Shown piece after piece: positions 36,636-45,390 of a stretch of DNA of 64,000 nt. Where the stretch lies: NCBI GenBank assembly GCA_902561585.1, contig CACEQK010000002.1:1-64000 (forward strand), in the 5' to 3' direction. Source of the stretch: an uncultured Pelagibacteraceae bacterium. Lineage in GTDB: Bacteria; Pseudomonadota; Alphaproteobacteria; Pelagibacterales; Pelagibacteraceae. A model generated the notes under the pieces. The model was not told where the DNA came from, ran no database searches, and was given only the letters and a program-made list of their open reading frames with translations. A program made the position numbers and the translations under genes. Each line of letters begins with the position of its first letter. Position 1 is the first letter of the stretch.

Positions 36636-37096
36636 TACAGTTCTCCCTTCTGTTTATTTTCCCATTTTAAATTAGATCTATTTTGAAAAGCCTTTTTTCT
36701 TGCAACTATTTTAAATTTATCAAAATTATTTGGCTCCCAAATTTGAAATGTTTTTCCTAAACCAACAAATAAAACACTGTTTTTAATTTTTGCATGATTG
36801 AGTAACTTTTCTGATAGTGAAATTCTGCCTTCAGTATCAAACTGTAAATTTTCACTTTCAGATAAGATCGAAGTAGCAAAAAAATCTCTTTTTTCCTCAA
36901 AAGGGTTTAATGAGTCTATGGTGTTTGAAAGTTTTTCAATTCTGTCTTGTGAGCAAGCTTCTAGTGCGGCATAATTAAAAGATGGGTAGCTGACAAACCC
37001 ATTATAGCCAAGTGAACTCAAATGTGATCTAAAAGTTGCTGGCACTGAAACGCGTCCTTTCTTGTCTATTTTGTTTTCGTAACTTGATAAAAACAT
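36635..37096 (-). CDS. mraZ: MraZ transcriptional regulator
   Basis: 153 aa; NKIDKKGRVSVPATFR and FDTEGRISLSEKLL (two AbrB-like repeats). Confidence 0.93.
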   Translation of the reverse strand: MFLSSYENKIDKKGRVSVPATFRSHLSSLGYNGFVSYPSFNYAALEACSQDRIEKLSNTIDSLNPFEEKRDFFATSILSESENLQFDTEGRISLSEKLLNHAKIKNSVLFVGLGKTFQIWEPNNFDKFKIVARKKAFQNRSNLKWENKQKGEL

Positions 37097-37147
37097 TTTT
37101 ATTTAAAAAACCTCTATAATTTAAAATTTTAAACATACTCTCCATAA

Positions 37148-37172
37148 TGGGATTAAATGGGATAGTATGGGT
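37148..37172. promoter_or_regulatory. Putative MraZ operator: three TGGG boxes at 10-bp spacing
   Basis: TGGGATTAAATGGGATAGTATGGGT on the + strand. Confidence 0.7.
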
Positions 37173-37189
37173 TTTTAGAAATTAGTCAA
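37162..37189 (-). promoter_or_regulatory. Putative sigma70 promoter of mraZ
   Basis: Minus strand TTGACT-16 nt-TACTAT; the -10 lies between TGGG boxes 2 and 3. Confidence 0.5.
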
Positions 37190-37242
37190 TAAGTTTGTAT
37201 TTACTTAAAAAGTACAAAAGTAGAACATTATAATAGAATTAA

Positions 37243-37597
37243 GCCAGATAATCTGTAAGCCGGGTTCTGTCATTGAAGATGTCATTTCTCTAGGCTTAAA
37301 TTCACATTTAAGCTCAAGCGGTTAACCCAGAAGACTAACTAAAGACTGTTTTTTGTGTTTCCACGATGTCTTCTCTATTTAACCTTGCTCCCAGTGGGGT
37401 TTGCCTTGCGTTTTTTGTTACCAAAAAACCGGTGAGCTCTTACCTCGCCGTTTCACCCTTGCCTTGATAAGGCGGTTTGTTTTCTGTGGCACTATCCCTG
37501 AAGTCACCTTCGCCAGTCATTAACTGGCACTGTGTCTTTATGGAGCCCGGACTTTCCTCTATTAGAATTCTAATAGTAACAATCCAATTATCTGGCA
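37243..37597 (-). ncRNA. rnpB: RNase P RNA, bacterial A type
   Basis: Minus strand contains GAGGAAAGTCCGGGCTCC and GAAGGTGACTTCAGGGATAGTGCCACAGAAA; P1 stem GCCAGATAAT/ATTATCTGGC closes the ends. Confidence 0.95.
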
Positions 37598-37602
37598 CAG
37601 TT

Positions 37603-37631
37603 TTAATATTTCAAAATGAACAATTAATCAA
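37603..37631 (-). promoter_or_regulatory. Putative rnpB promoter
   Basis: Minus strand TTGATT-17 nt-TATTAA just upstream of the rnpB 5' end. Confidence 0.5.
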
Positions 37632-37642
37632 GTTTTTAAAAA

Positions 37643-38350
37643 TTAATGAGTCAAAAAATGGCTAATTTCGTAAGTTTTTTCATCTATTTTTCCAGTAACA
37701 TTTTTAGGTCGATAATGCTGTTGAAAGGATTTAATAATTTTTTTATCATTCTTGGATCTTTTGTAAGGATTAAAATACCTATAACCCAACTTTTGTAAAT
37801 TTTTAAAAAATAATAGAGTTCTCACTTTTTTATTTGGCCAAATAATTTTTGAGTTTTTATTATACCATTTGCCAAAATTAGACGCACTTAATCTTTTCCA
37901 GGGAAACTTTTCTCCAGGATCATTTTTCCTTAATGGTGCAATATCTGAATGACCTAAAAAATTCTCTTTATTAATTTTATATTTGTTTTTGAGATATTTG
38001 CATAATTTCAATAAACTTTTAATTTGATGATTGCTGAATTTCTGGTATCCAAATTCATGACCTTTATTTACTAACTCTATACCCAAAGATTTTTTATTAA
38101 GGTTTGTAAAATTTTTCCACTTAGACTTTCCTGCGTGCCAAGCTATATTTTTATCTTTCACTAACTGGGTAATTTTGCCCTTTCTATTAATTAAATAATG
38201 ACAGCTTACTTTGAATTTAGGATTTTTAAGTCTTTTAATTGATTCAATTTCTGATTGCATTCCAGTATAATGTATAATTATGAACTTAATGTTACTTTTT
38301 GACCTTATTTTTGAGGAGAAATTTGGAGATAAATTTGGTGTTATTTTCAT
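37643..38350 (-). CDS. N-acetylmuramoyl-L-alanine amidase (AmpD/amidase_2-like)
   Basis: 235 aa; IIIHYTGM, HYLINRKGKITQLV, AWHAG, GHSDIAP, FPWKRL; C-terminal peptidoglycan-binding-like tail. Confidence 0.9.
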   Translation of the reverse strand: MKITPNLSPNFSSKIRSKSNIKFIIIHYTGMQSEIESIKRLKNPKFKVSCHYLINRKGKITQLVKDKNIAWHAGKSKWKNFTNLNKKSLGIELVNKGHEFGYQKFSNHQIKSLLKLCKYLKNKYKINKENFLGHSDIAPLRKNDPGEKFPWKRLSASNFGKWYNKNSKIIWPNKKVRTLLFFKNLQKLGYRYFNPYKRSKNDKKIIKSFQQHYRPKNVTGKIDEKTYEISHFLTH

Positions 38351-38443
38351 TGCCCAAAATTCATGTTTATTCTTCCCATATTTTAACCAAATTTAAGTTA
38401 AATTTTATATACAATATAGGCTAAAATTATATATATAACCATT

Positions 38444-39187
38444 ATGCAACTAGTAAAAAAACTTAAAAAAGGTTTAATTATATTATCAGTTTTAACTTTA
38501 ATAACACCTGCGGTCTATTCAGCTGAAGAATGTTTCGAAGGGACTAGTAGAGCAATATTTAAATTTAATATGGCTTTGGATGACATTGTGCTGGAACCCC
38601 TAGCAAAAGGATACAACAAATTACCCTCTCCGATTAAACAGGGAACAAGTAATTTTACCTCTAACATTGGATTATTGTTATCGATTCCTAATAATTTATT
38701 ACAAGGAAATTTTCAAGAACTAGGTCAGTCAATTGGTAGTTTTGCAATTAATAGTACTGTTGGTATTTTGGGCTTTTTTAACCCAGCGGAAAAAATTGGT
38801 TTAAAACCTCATAAAGAAGACGTAGGTCAAACACTAGGATCTTATGGTATTGGTCCAGGATGTTACTTTGTTCTTCCAGTACTAGGACCTACAACTGCGA
38901 GGGACGGCTTTGGCTTGCTAGTTGATACTTATTTGGATCCTTTTGCTCATATAACTTTGAGAGAAAAAGAACTTTTTAGCACATCTGGTAATTCTTTGGA
39001 TTACTATTCTGTAAAAGCTACAACAGCAATCGATTTTAGAGCTGATAATGAAAAGAATTTTGAAAGCCTAGAAAAAAACTCAATAGACCTTTACTCATCA
39101 TTAAAAAGTATTTACTTACAGGATAGAGAAAATAAAATTAAAAATTCTTTTGATGACAGTGATGAATGGGGAAATTTAGACAAATAA
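38444..39187 (+). CDS. mlaA: MlaA/VacJ-family phospholipid-transport protein
   Basis: 247 aa; signal peptide; RAIFKFNMALDDIVLEPLAKGYNKLP; DVGQTLGSYGIGPGCYFVLPVLGPTTARDGFG. Confidence 0.92.
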   Translation: MQLVKKLKKGLIILSVLTLITPAVYSAEECFEGTSRAIFKFNMALDDIVLEPLAKGYNKLPSPIKQGTSNFTSNIGLLLSIPNNLLQGNFQELGQSIGSFAINSTVGILGFFNPAEKIGLKPHKEDVGQTLGSYGIGPGCYFVLPVLGPTTARDGFGLLVDTYLDPFAHITLREKELFSTSGNSLDYYSVKATTAIDFRADNEKNFESLEKNSIDLYSSLKSIYLQDRENKIKNSFDDSDEWGNLDK

Positions 39188-39195
39188 AATACTAA

Positions 39196-39792
39196 ATGAA
39201 AAGAATAGGTATTTATTTAGTTTCACTGGTTTTATTCTTCAGTAACTCATTACTAGCTTACAGCACAAATCCTAAGGATTTTGTGAATGAGTTAGTCAAT
39301 GATGCAATAAGCAAACTATCAGATAAAAATCTTAACGAAGATCAAAAAAAAACATTTATTGAGAAAATAGCTCTTGAAAACGTTGATATTAATGCATTGG
39401 GTCTTTACACCCTTGGTGAATTGAGAAAATCATCAAATGAGGAAAGTATTTTAAATTATCAAAAATCATTTGAAAAATATTTTTTAAAAAGCCTTACTTC
39501 TAGACTTTCAGATTATTCTTCAAGTAAATTTGAAGTAATAGAAGAAGACAAAAAAAGTTCAAACTATACCATTGTACAATCAAAAGTTACCCCGTCAGAT
39601 GGTGGACCAGAAATAAAAATCGATTGGAGGGTTTATACGAAAAATCCTGACAAACCCTTAATAAGAGATTTAATTGTTGAAGGTTTAAGTCTTGCCAGAA
39701 CTCAAAAAGAGGAATTTTCATCAATTTTGAGTTCAAACAACAATGATATAAAAATACTTATCAATAAGTTAGACGAATTTACAAAGAAATAA
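39196..39792 (+). CDS. mlaC: MlaC/Ttg2D-family periplasmic phospholipid-binding protein
   Basis: 198 aa; signal peptide; MlaC-like architecture and position after mlaA. Confidence 0.85.
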   Translation: MKRIGIYLVSLVLFFSNSLLAYSTNPKDFVNELVNDAISKLSDKNLNEDQKKTFIEKIALENVDINALGLYTLGELRKSSNEESILNYQKSFEKYFLKSLTSRLSDYSSSKFEVIEEDKKSSNYTIVQSKVTPSDGGPEIKIDWRVYTKNPDKPLIRDLIVEGLSLARTQKEEFSSILSSNNNDIKILINKLDEFTKK

Positions 39793-39795
39793 TTT

Positions 39796-39872
39796 TGGTG
39801 GGCCCGCCAGGACTCGAACCTGGGACCAATACATTATGAGTGTACTGCTCTAACCAACTGAGCTACAGGCCC
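39796..39872 (-). tRNA. tRNA with CAU anticodon (elongator Met or Ile2)
   Basis: Minus strand GGGCCTGTAGCTCAGTTGGTTAGAGCAGTACACTCATAATGTATTGGTCCCAGGTTCGAGTCCTGGCGGGCCCACCA; CCA encoded. Confidence 0.93.
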
Positions 39873-39900
39873 AAAAATACGACTGTTATATCACAATTAA

Positions 39901-41766
39901 TTATTTTTCTAAGAAACTTTTTAGTTGCTTTGATCGGCTAGGATGCTTTAGCTTTCTTAAAGCTTTTGCCTCAATTTGTCTTATTCTTTCCCTTGTAACA
40001 GAAAATTGCAAACCTACTTCTTCAAGGGTATGGTCGGTATTCATCCCTATACCAAAACGCATTCTCAAAACTCTTTCCTCTCTAGGTGTCAATGAGGCTA
40101 AGATTTTTGTTGTAGACTCGCTTAAATTTGATTGAATTGCGGTGTCTAATGGCTGAAGTGCGTTTTTATCTTCAATAAAATCTCCTAAACTACTATCCTC
40201 CTCATCTCCAACAGGTGTTTCTAATGAAACAGGTTCTTTAGCAATTTTAAGAACTTTTCTGACTTTTTCTAAAGGCATGGCTAATTTTTTTGCTAGTTCT
40301 TCAGGAGTTGGCTCTCTACCAAATTCACTCATTATTTGTCTCTGAGTTCTGACAATTTTGTTTATAGTTTCTATCATGTGAACTGGTATTCTTATGGTTC
40401 GAGCCTGGTCTGCAATCGATCGAGTAATCGCTTGTCTTATCCACCAAGTAGCATAAGTAGAAAACTTATATCCTCTCCTATATTCAAATTTATCAACTGC
40501 TTTCATTAAACCTATATTTCCCTCTTGAATTAAATCTAAGAACTGAAGACCTCTGTTAGTATATTTTTTGGCGATTGAAATCACTAGTCTTAAGTTGGCC
40601 TCTACCATTTCTTTTTTTGCAACTCTAGATTCTCTTTCGCCTTTTTGAATTCTGCTAACTAATTTTTTAAACTCGCCAACTGATAAACCAATTTTTTTAC
40701 TAAATTCAACTAATCTATCCTTAATTTCTGAAAAATCTTTTTTATATTTCTTAAAAAAAGCTTTCCAAGTTGGGTTATCTTGTAAAAAAGACTCAAATTT
40801 AGGATTTATTTCATTTCCAATATAATATTTTAAAAACTCTTCTCGAGAAATCTTGTTATCTGTTGCTAATCTTAATAGAACTCCCTCTAAAGACACGATC
40901 TTTTTATTTTCTTTATAATGTGATTGCACTAATTCTTCAACAACATTTGGTGCAAGCTGCAAGTTTTTAAAATTATCAACTAACACTTCTTGAATTTTCT
41001 TGAAATTTTTATTTTTTGAAATTGATAATTCTTTTGAGGCCAGCAAACATTCCAGTTTTTCAGTTTGATATTTTTTTAATTTTGAATAATTTTTATTTAA
41101 AGAGTCCAATAAACTAATAATTTTTGGTTTAATTTCTTCCTCCATCTTTGCAAGTGAAACATTGAACTCATCTTCCTCGTTATTTTCACTCTCTTCTTTT
41201 TTATTTGATTCATTATTTGGTTCTATATTTTTTTTTGATTTTGATTTTTTATCGGCCTTTAAATCGCTGTCGTTGTTTGATGACTCGAAATCCTCATAAG
41301 TAGAATCAATATCAATTATATCTCTTACCAACATCTGTTGATTTTCTATAAGTTCTTTCCACTCAGATATTTTTTTTCCCACAATTGGACTTTGTGTTAA
41401 AGCATTGATCATAACATCTTTCCCAGCTTCAATTCTTTTAGCAATGGCAATCTCTCCTTCTCTTGAAAGAAGTTCAACACCACCCATTTCTCTCAAATAC
41501 ATTCTAATTGGGTCGTCACTTTTATCAGAAGTTTTTTCTTCAGTTTGATTTACATTTTCTTTCTTTTTATTAGGTTGAAAATCTGATTTTTTTTCTACTA
41601 AAGTAACTTTTTCTTCTGCAATAATTATAAAAGCACGTTCAACATTTTCATGGGTGCTGTTTCTTTTTCCTAGGGATTTTCCAAGTTCTTCATAAGTTAT
41701 AAAACCTCTATGCTTCCCCTTATCAAGAATTCTTTCAAATGATTTTGTGATTAGTTTTTCCGACAT
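39901..41766 (-). CDS. rpoD: Primary sigma factor RpoD
   Basis: 621 aa; [117 protein letters not shown]. Confidence 0.97.
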   Translation of the reverse strand: MSEKLITKSFERILDKGKHRGFITYEELGKSLGKRNSTHENVERAFIIIAEEKVTLVEKKSDFQPNKKKENVNQTEEKTSDKSDDPIRMYLREMGGVELLSREGEIAIAKRIEAGKDVMINALTQSPIVGKKISEWKELIENQQMLVRDIIDIDSTYEDFESSNNDSDLKADKKSKSKKNIEPNNESNKKEESENNEEDEFNVSLAKMEEEIKPKIISLLDSLNKNYSKLKKYQTEKLECLLASKELSISKNKNFKKIQEVLVDNFKNLQLAPNVVEELVQSHYKENKKIVSLEGVLLRLATDNKISREEFLKYYIGNEINPKFESFLQDNPTWKAFFKKYKKDFSEIKDRLVEFSKKIGLSVGEFKKLVSRIQKGERESRVAKKEMVEANLRLVISIAKKYTNRGLQFLDLIQEGNIGLMKAVDKFEYRRGYKFSTYATWWIRQAITRSIADQARTIRIPVHMIETINKIVRTQRQIMSEFGREPTPEELAKKLAMPLEKVRKVLKIAKEPVSLETPVGDEEDSSLGDFIEDKNALQPLDTAIQSNLSESTTKILASLTPREERVLRMRFGIGMNTDHTLEEVGLQFSVTRERIRQIEAKALRKLKHPSRSKQLKSFLEK

Positions 41767-41817
41767 TTTGATCAGAAGATATATATAATGTTTAAGTTCA
41801 AAAAATCTATACTTTAT

Positions 41818-43605
41818 TTAATCCCTATTTAACTGACTTTTAAGCTTAATTAGTTCTGAATACGAGCTTTCATCTAAATTGTTAATAAGTTCTTGCTCAA
41901 GAGTCTCTATTTTTTTTAAATTTCCTTGTTCTCTGTGATCATGAGTAAGCTCCTTCAAAAGAATTAAAATCTCCTCATCGGTTTTATGATTTGAAATTAT
42001 TCGAATATTTGAATAGGCACTAACATCATCAATAATTTTGAAAAACTCATTATTAATTCTTTTATTAAAATTTTCTTTATTAATACCTTCTGTTAATAAA
42101 TTAATTATTGTATTTTTAAAATTTTCATTTCTTTCATTAAAAAACTTAATTTCTGATAGCTCTTCTAGATTGTTTGAAGCTACGCTAATATAATTGATCA
42201 TTAAATATAAAATTGAAAATTCAATAATTTCAATTTTTGAAAAATTTTTTCTTTTTTGGTGTAAAATTTTAGTCTCTTTGAGAATTTGATAATCTTTCTT
42301 TTTTTTGTATGAATAATTCTTAAAATTTTCTCTTAAGGACTGAATTGGTGTTAAATTTTTAATTTTTTTAAGAAAATCCTCTAGAACATACTTTTTAAGT
42401 GTTTCATCTTTAATTGAATATGACAAAGTTTTTATTTCTTTCTCAAATTTTGAAATTTCATAAGGATTATTATGATCTATTTTGCTTAGATGATAGTTCC
42501 AAATAAAAGATTGAATTATTTCTTTTTCTTTTAATAAGTTGGCTAGTCCATTTTTACCTTTTTGTTTAATATATTCATCTGGGTCATTTCCTTCAGGCAT
42601 AATAGAAAAATAAATTTTATTTTTTTCATTAATTAATGAAAATAACTTTTCTGCAATTCTAATAGCTGCTTTTTGTCCGCTCTCATCGCCATCTAAACAA
42701 ATAATTGGATTTGAAAAAAATTTCCATATCAAATTTATTTGTCTTTCCGTCAGAGCTGTTCCTGAATTAGCAATAACATTTTTCACACCAGAAGAGTAAA
42801 CACTTATAACATCCATATAACCCTCTACAATTAAAACTTCATCAGTTTCTGATCTTGTGTCTTTTGCTTTATCCAAATTAAATAACATGCTTCCTTTTTT
42901 ATAAAATTCTGTTTCTGGAGAATTTATATATTTAGCTAGCTTGTTTTCACGAATAATTCTTCCACCGAAAGCAATTGTGTCTCCAGTTATATTATTGACA
43001 GGAAACGTTACTCTAGAATTAAATCTATCAATAAATTTTCCAGTTTTATCGTTTTTATAATATAAACTTGTTAAATTAATTTCTTCCTCAGAATATTTTT
43101 TTAAGAGCTCAGCATAAAAGGTATTTTGCCATGGTATATATCCTAGTTGAAACTCTTCAATAGTATTTTTATGCAAACCTCTTTTTAGAAGATATTCTAA
43201 AGCTTCCTTATTTTCTGAATTAAATAATTGTTGATGAAAATAATTTGAATAATCTTTGAAAATATTTTTGTAAGTTTGGAATCTAAGATCTTTCTCTTTG
43301 TCAAAATTAGAAAATCTAAAGGGCTGCATACCTGCTTCAGCTGCCAAAGATCTTACGGCTTCTCCAAACCCAATAGACTTAGTTTTCATTAAAAAATCGA
43401 AAATGTTTCCGTGTTCGCCACTGCTAAAACAATGATAAAATTCTTTTTCATCATTTACTGTGAAAGATGGACTTTTCTCATTCTTAAAAGGTGAAAGTCC
43501 AATAAACTCTTTTCCTCTTTTTTTTAATTGAACTGTTTTTCCTACAACTTGAGAAACTTTTAGTCTCAATTTGATTTCATCAAGATATTCTTTAGGATAT
43601 TTCAT
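41818..43605 (-). CDS. dnaG: DNA primase DnaG
   Basis: 595 aa; RGKEFIGLSPFKNEKSPSFTVNDEKEFYHCFSSGEHGN; TOPRIM VEGYMDVISV, CLDGDESGQKAA. Confidence 0.95.
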   Translation of the reverse strand: MKYPKEYLDEIKLRLKVSQVVGKTVQLKKRGKEFIGLSPFKNEKSPSFTVNDEKEFYHCFSSGEHGNIFDFLMKTKSIGFGEAVRSLAAEAGMQPFRFSNFDKEKDLRFQTYKNIFKDYSNYFHQQLFNSENKEALEYLLKRGLHKNTIEEFQLGYIPWQNTFYAELLKKYSEEEINLTSLYYKNDKTGKFIDRFNSRVTFPVNNITGDTIAFGGRIIRENKLAKYINSPETEFYKKGSMLFNLDKAKDTRSETDEVLIVEGYMDVISVYSSGVKNVIANSGTALTERQINLIWKFFSNPIICLDGDESGQKAAIRIAEKLFSLINEKNKIYFSIMPEGNDPDEYIKQKGKNGLANLLKEKEIIQSFIWNYHLSKIDHNNPYEISKFEKEIKTLSYSIKDETLKKYVLEDFLKKIKNLTPIQSLRENFKNYSYKKKKDYQILKETKILHQKRKNFSKIEIIEFSILYLMINYISVASNNLEELSEIKFFNERNENFKNTIINLLTEGINKENFNKRINNEFFKIIDDVSAYSNIRIISNHKTDEEILILLKELTHDHREQGNLKKIETLEQELINNLDESSYSELIKLKSQLNRD

Positions 43606-44060
43606 TAATTCAAAAGATTTTTTATAATCGAGCTGACTTTTGAAAAATCAAGAGTATCTGCATGTTTTGATTTTAAGACACCCATTATCTTTCCCATATC
43701 TTTCATGGAAGATGCTCCAGATGATTTTATAGCTTCTTCGCATATTTTTTTAGTCTCTTCCTCGCTAAGCTGTTTAGGCAAAAAAGCACTAATCACCTCG
43801 ATTTCCTTAGTTTCGTTTTCTAAAAGTTCATTCCGTCCCGCTTTTTTGTATACATCACACGACTCATTTCTCTGTTTAATCATTTTTTTTAAAATAGCAG
43901 TCAATTCACTATCAGATATTTCCTTTTGACCTTTAGTTCGGCTTGCTATCTCAGCATCTTTTATTGCTGATACTATTAGCCTTAGAGTTGGATACTTGCT
44001 CTTGTCCTTAGCCTTAAGCGCTTCGTTAAGTTTTTCTTCAATTTGCTTTTTTAATGACAT
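43605..44060 (-). CDS. GatB/YqeY domain protein
   Basis: MSLKKQIEEKLNEALKAKDKSKYPTLRLIVSAIKDAEIASR; start at internal Met 44060; upstream of dnaG-rpoD as in many alphaproteobacteria. Confidence 0.9.
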   Translation of the reverse strand: MSLKKQIEEKLNEALKAKDKSKYPTLRLIVSAIKDAEIASRTKGQKEISDSELTAILKKMIKQRNESCDVYKKAGRNELLENETKEIEVISAFLPKQLSEEETKKICEEAIKSSGASSMKDMGKIMGVLKSKHADTLDFSKVSSIIKNLLN

Positions 44061-44181
44061 GTTTAAAATTGTTTTAATCACAATTCTTATCCAAAATAAA
44101 AAGAACTTTCTTGACGATTTTATTACTATTTCATATGTTTCGCAAAATCATGTTTATAAGTTTTTTACTTTAACTTATGAG

Positions 44182-45390
44182 TTGTATTTGAAACCTTCTA
44201 TTCAAAATATAAACTCAATTAAAAATCTTAAAGAGATCGATTCCACAGCTATTTTAATCCTTCAAAATGGTAAGTTTTTTAGAGGTATAGGCTTAGGTTA
44301 TCAAGGTACAGTTACTGGGGAAGTCTGTTTCAATACATCAATTACAGGTTATCAAGAAATTATTTCAGATCCTTCTTATGCTGAACAAATTATAACATTT
44401 ACTTTTCCTCATGTCGGCAATGTAGGTACTAACAAAGAGGATCATGAGTCAGATAAAATTTGGACAAAAGGCGTTATTATCAATTCTGAAATTACTAGCC
44501 CCTCTAACTACAGGTCTCTTAAAAGTTTAGACGAGTGGCTTAAGAAAAATAAAATAGTAGGAATAACTGGAATTGACACTAGAAGTCTTACTAGTTTTAT
44601 AAGAGATAAAGGCGCACCTAAAGGTACAATATCTTTTTCTAAAAAAAATAAATTCAATATCAATAAACTTTTGAGGCAAACTCATAAATGGAGTGGATTA
44701 AAAAATTTAGATTTAGCAAAAGTAGTATCCACTAAGAAAAAATATAATTGGAAAGATTTGAAGACTTGGAAAAAAAGTAAAGGTTTTGAAAAAAATAAAA
44801 AAAAATCTTTTCATGTCGTAGCAATAGATTATGGGGTTAAAAAAAATATACTGAGATATTTTTCAGATTTTAATTGCAAAGTCACTGTTATTCCATGCAA
44901 AACAACCGATGAAGATATATTGAAATTAAAACCACACGGCATCTTTTTATCTAATGGGCCTGGTGATCCAGCAGCTACTGGAAAATATGCAATTCCAATC
45001 ATTCAAAAGTTAATAAAAAAAAATTTACCTATTTTTGGTATTTGTCTCGGACACCAAATTCTTGCATTAGCTTTAGGTGCAAAAACAAAAAAAATGAGCT
45101 TGGGTCACAGAGGGGCTAATCATCCTGTTAAAAATTTGTTAAAAGGTAATGTTGAGATTACAAGTCAAAATCATGGTTTTGAAGTCATAAAAAATAGTTT
45201 AACTAGAAATGTTCAAATTACTCATCAATCACTGTTTGATAATAGTATTGAAGGAATAAGATTAAAAAATAAACCGGTTTACTCAGTTCAATATCACCCA
45301 GAGTCAAACCCGGGTCCACAAGATAGCGTTTATCTTTTTGAACAGTTTGTAGAAAGTATGAAAAAATATGCCAAAAAGAAAAGATATTAA
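44182..45390 (+). CDS. carA: Carbamoyl phosphate synthase small subunit
   Basis: [70 protein letters not shown]. Start uncertain: no plausible in-frame ATG; TTG at 44182 or 44188 are candidates. Confidence 0.93.
   Translation: MYLKPSIQNINSIKNLKEIDSTAILILQNGKFFRGIGLGYQGTVTGEVCFNTSITGYQEIISDPSYAEQIITFTFPHVGNVGTNKEDHESDKIWTKGVIINSEITSPSNYRSLKSLDEWLKKNKIVGITGIDTRSLTSFIRDKGAPKGTISFSKKNKFNINKLLRQTHKWSGLKNLDLAKVVSTKKKYNWKDLKTWKKSKGFEKNKKKSFHVVAIDYGVKKNILRYFSDFNCKVTVIPCKTTDEDILKLKPHGIFLSNGPGDPAATGKYAIPIIQKLIKKNLPIFGICLGHQILALALGAKTKKMSLGHRGANHPVKNLLKGNVEITSQNHGFEVIKNSLTRNVQITHQSLFDNSIEGIRLKNKPVYSVQYHPESNPGPQDSVYLFEQFVESMKKYAKKKRY

Noticed and set aside
37477-37665. 62-aa plus-strand ORF
   Set aside because: Antisense to rnpB; no protein family features.
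39796-39872. Definite assignment of the CAU tRNA as elongator Met
   Set aside because: Anticodon CAU is clear, but Met versus Ile2 (lysidine-modified) cannot be decided by eye; needs tRNAscan-SE/TFAM.
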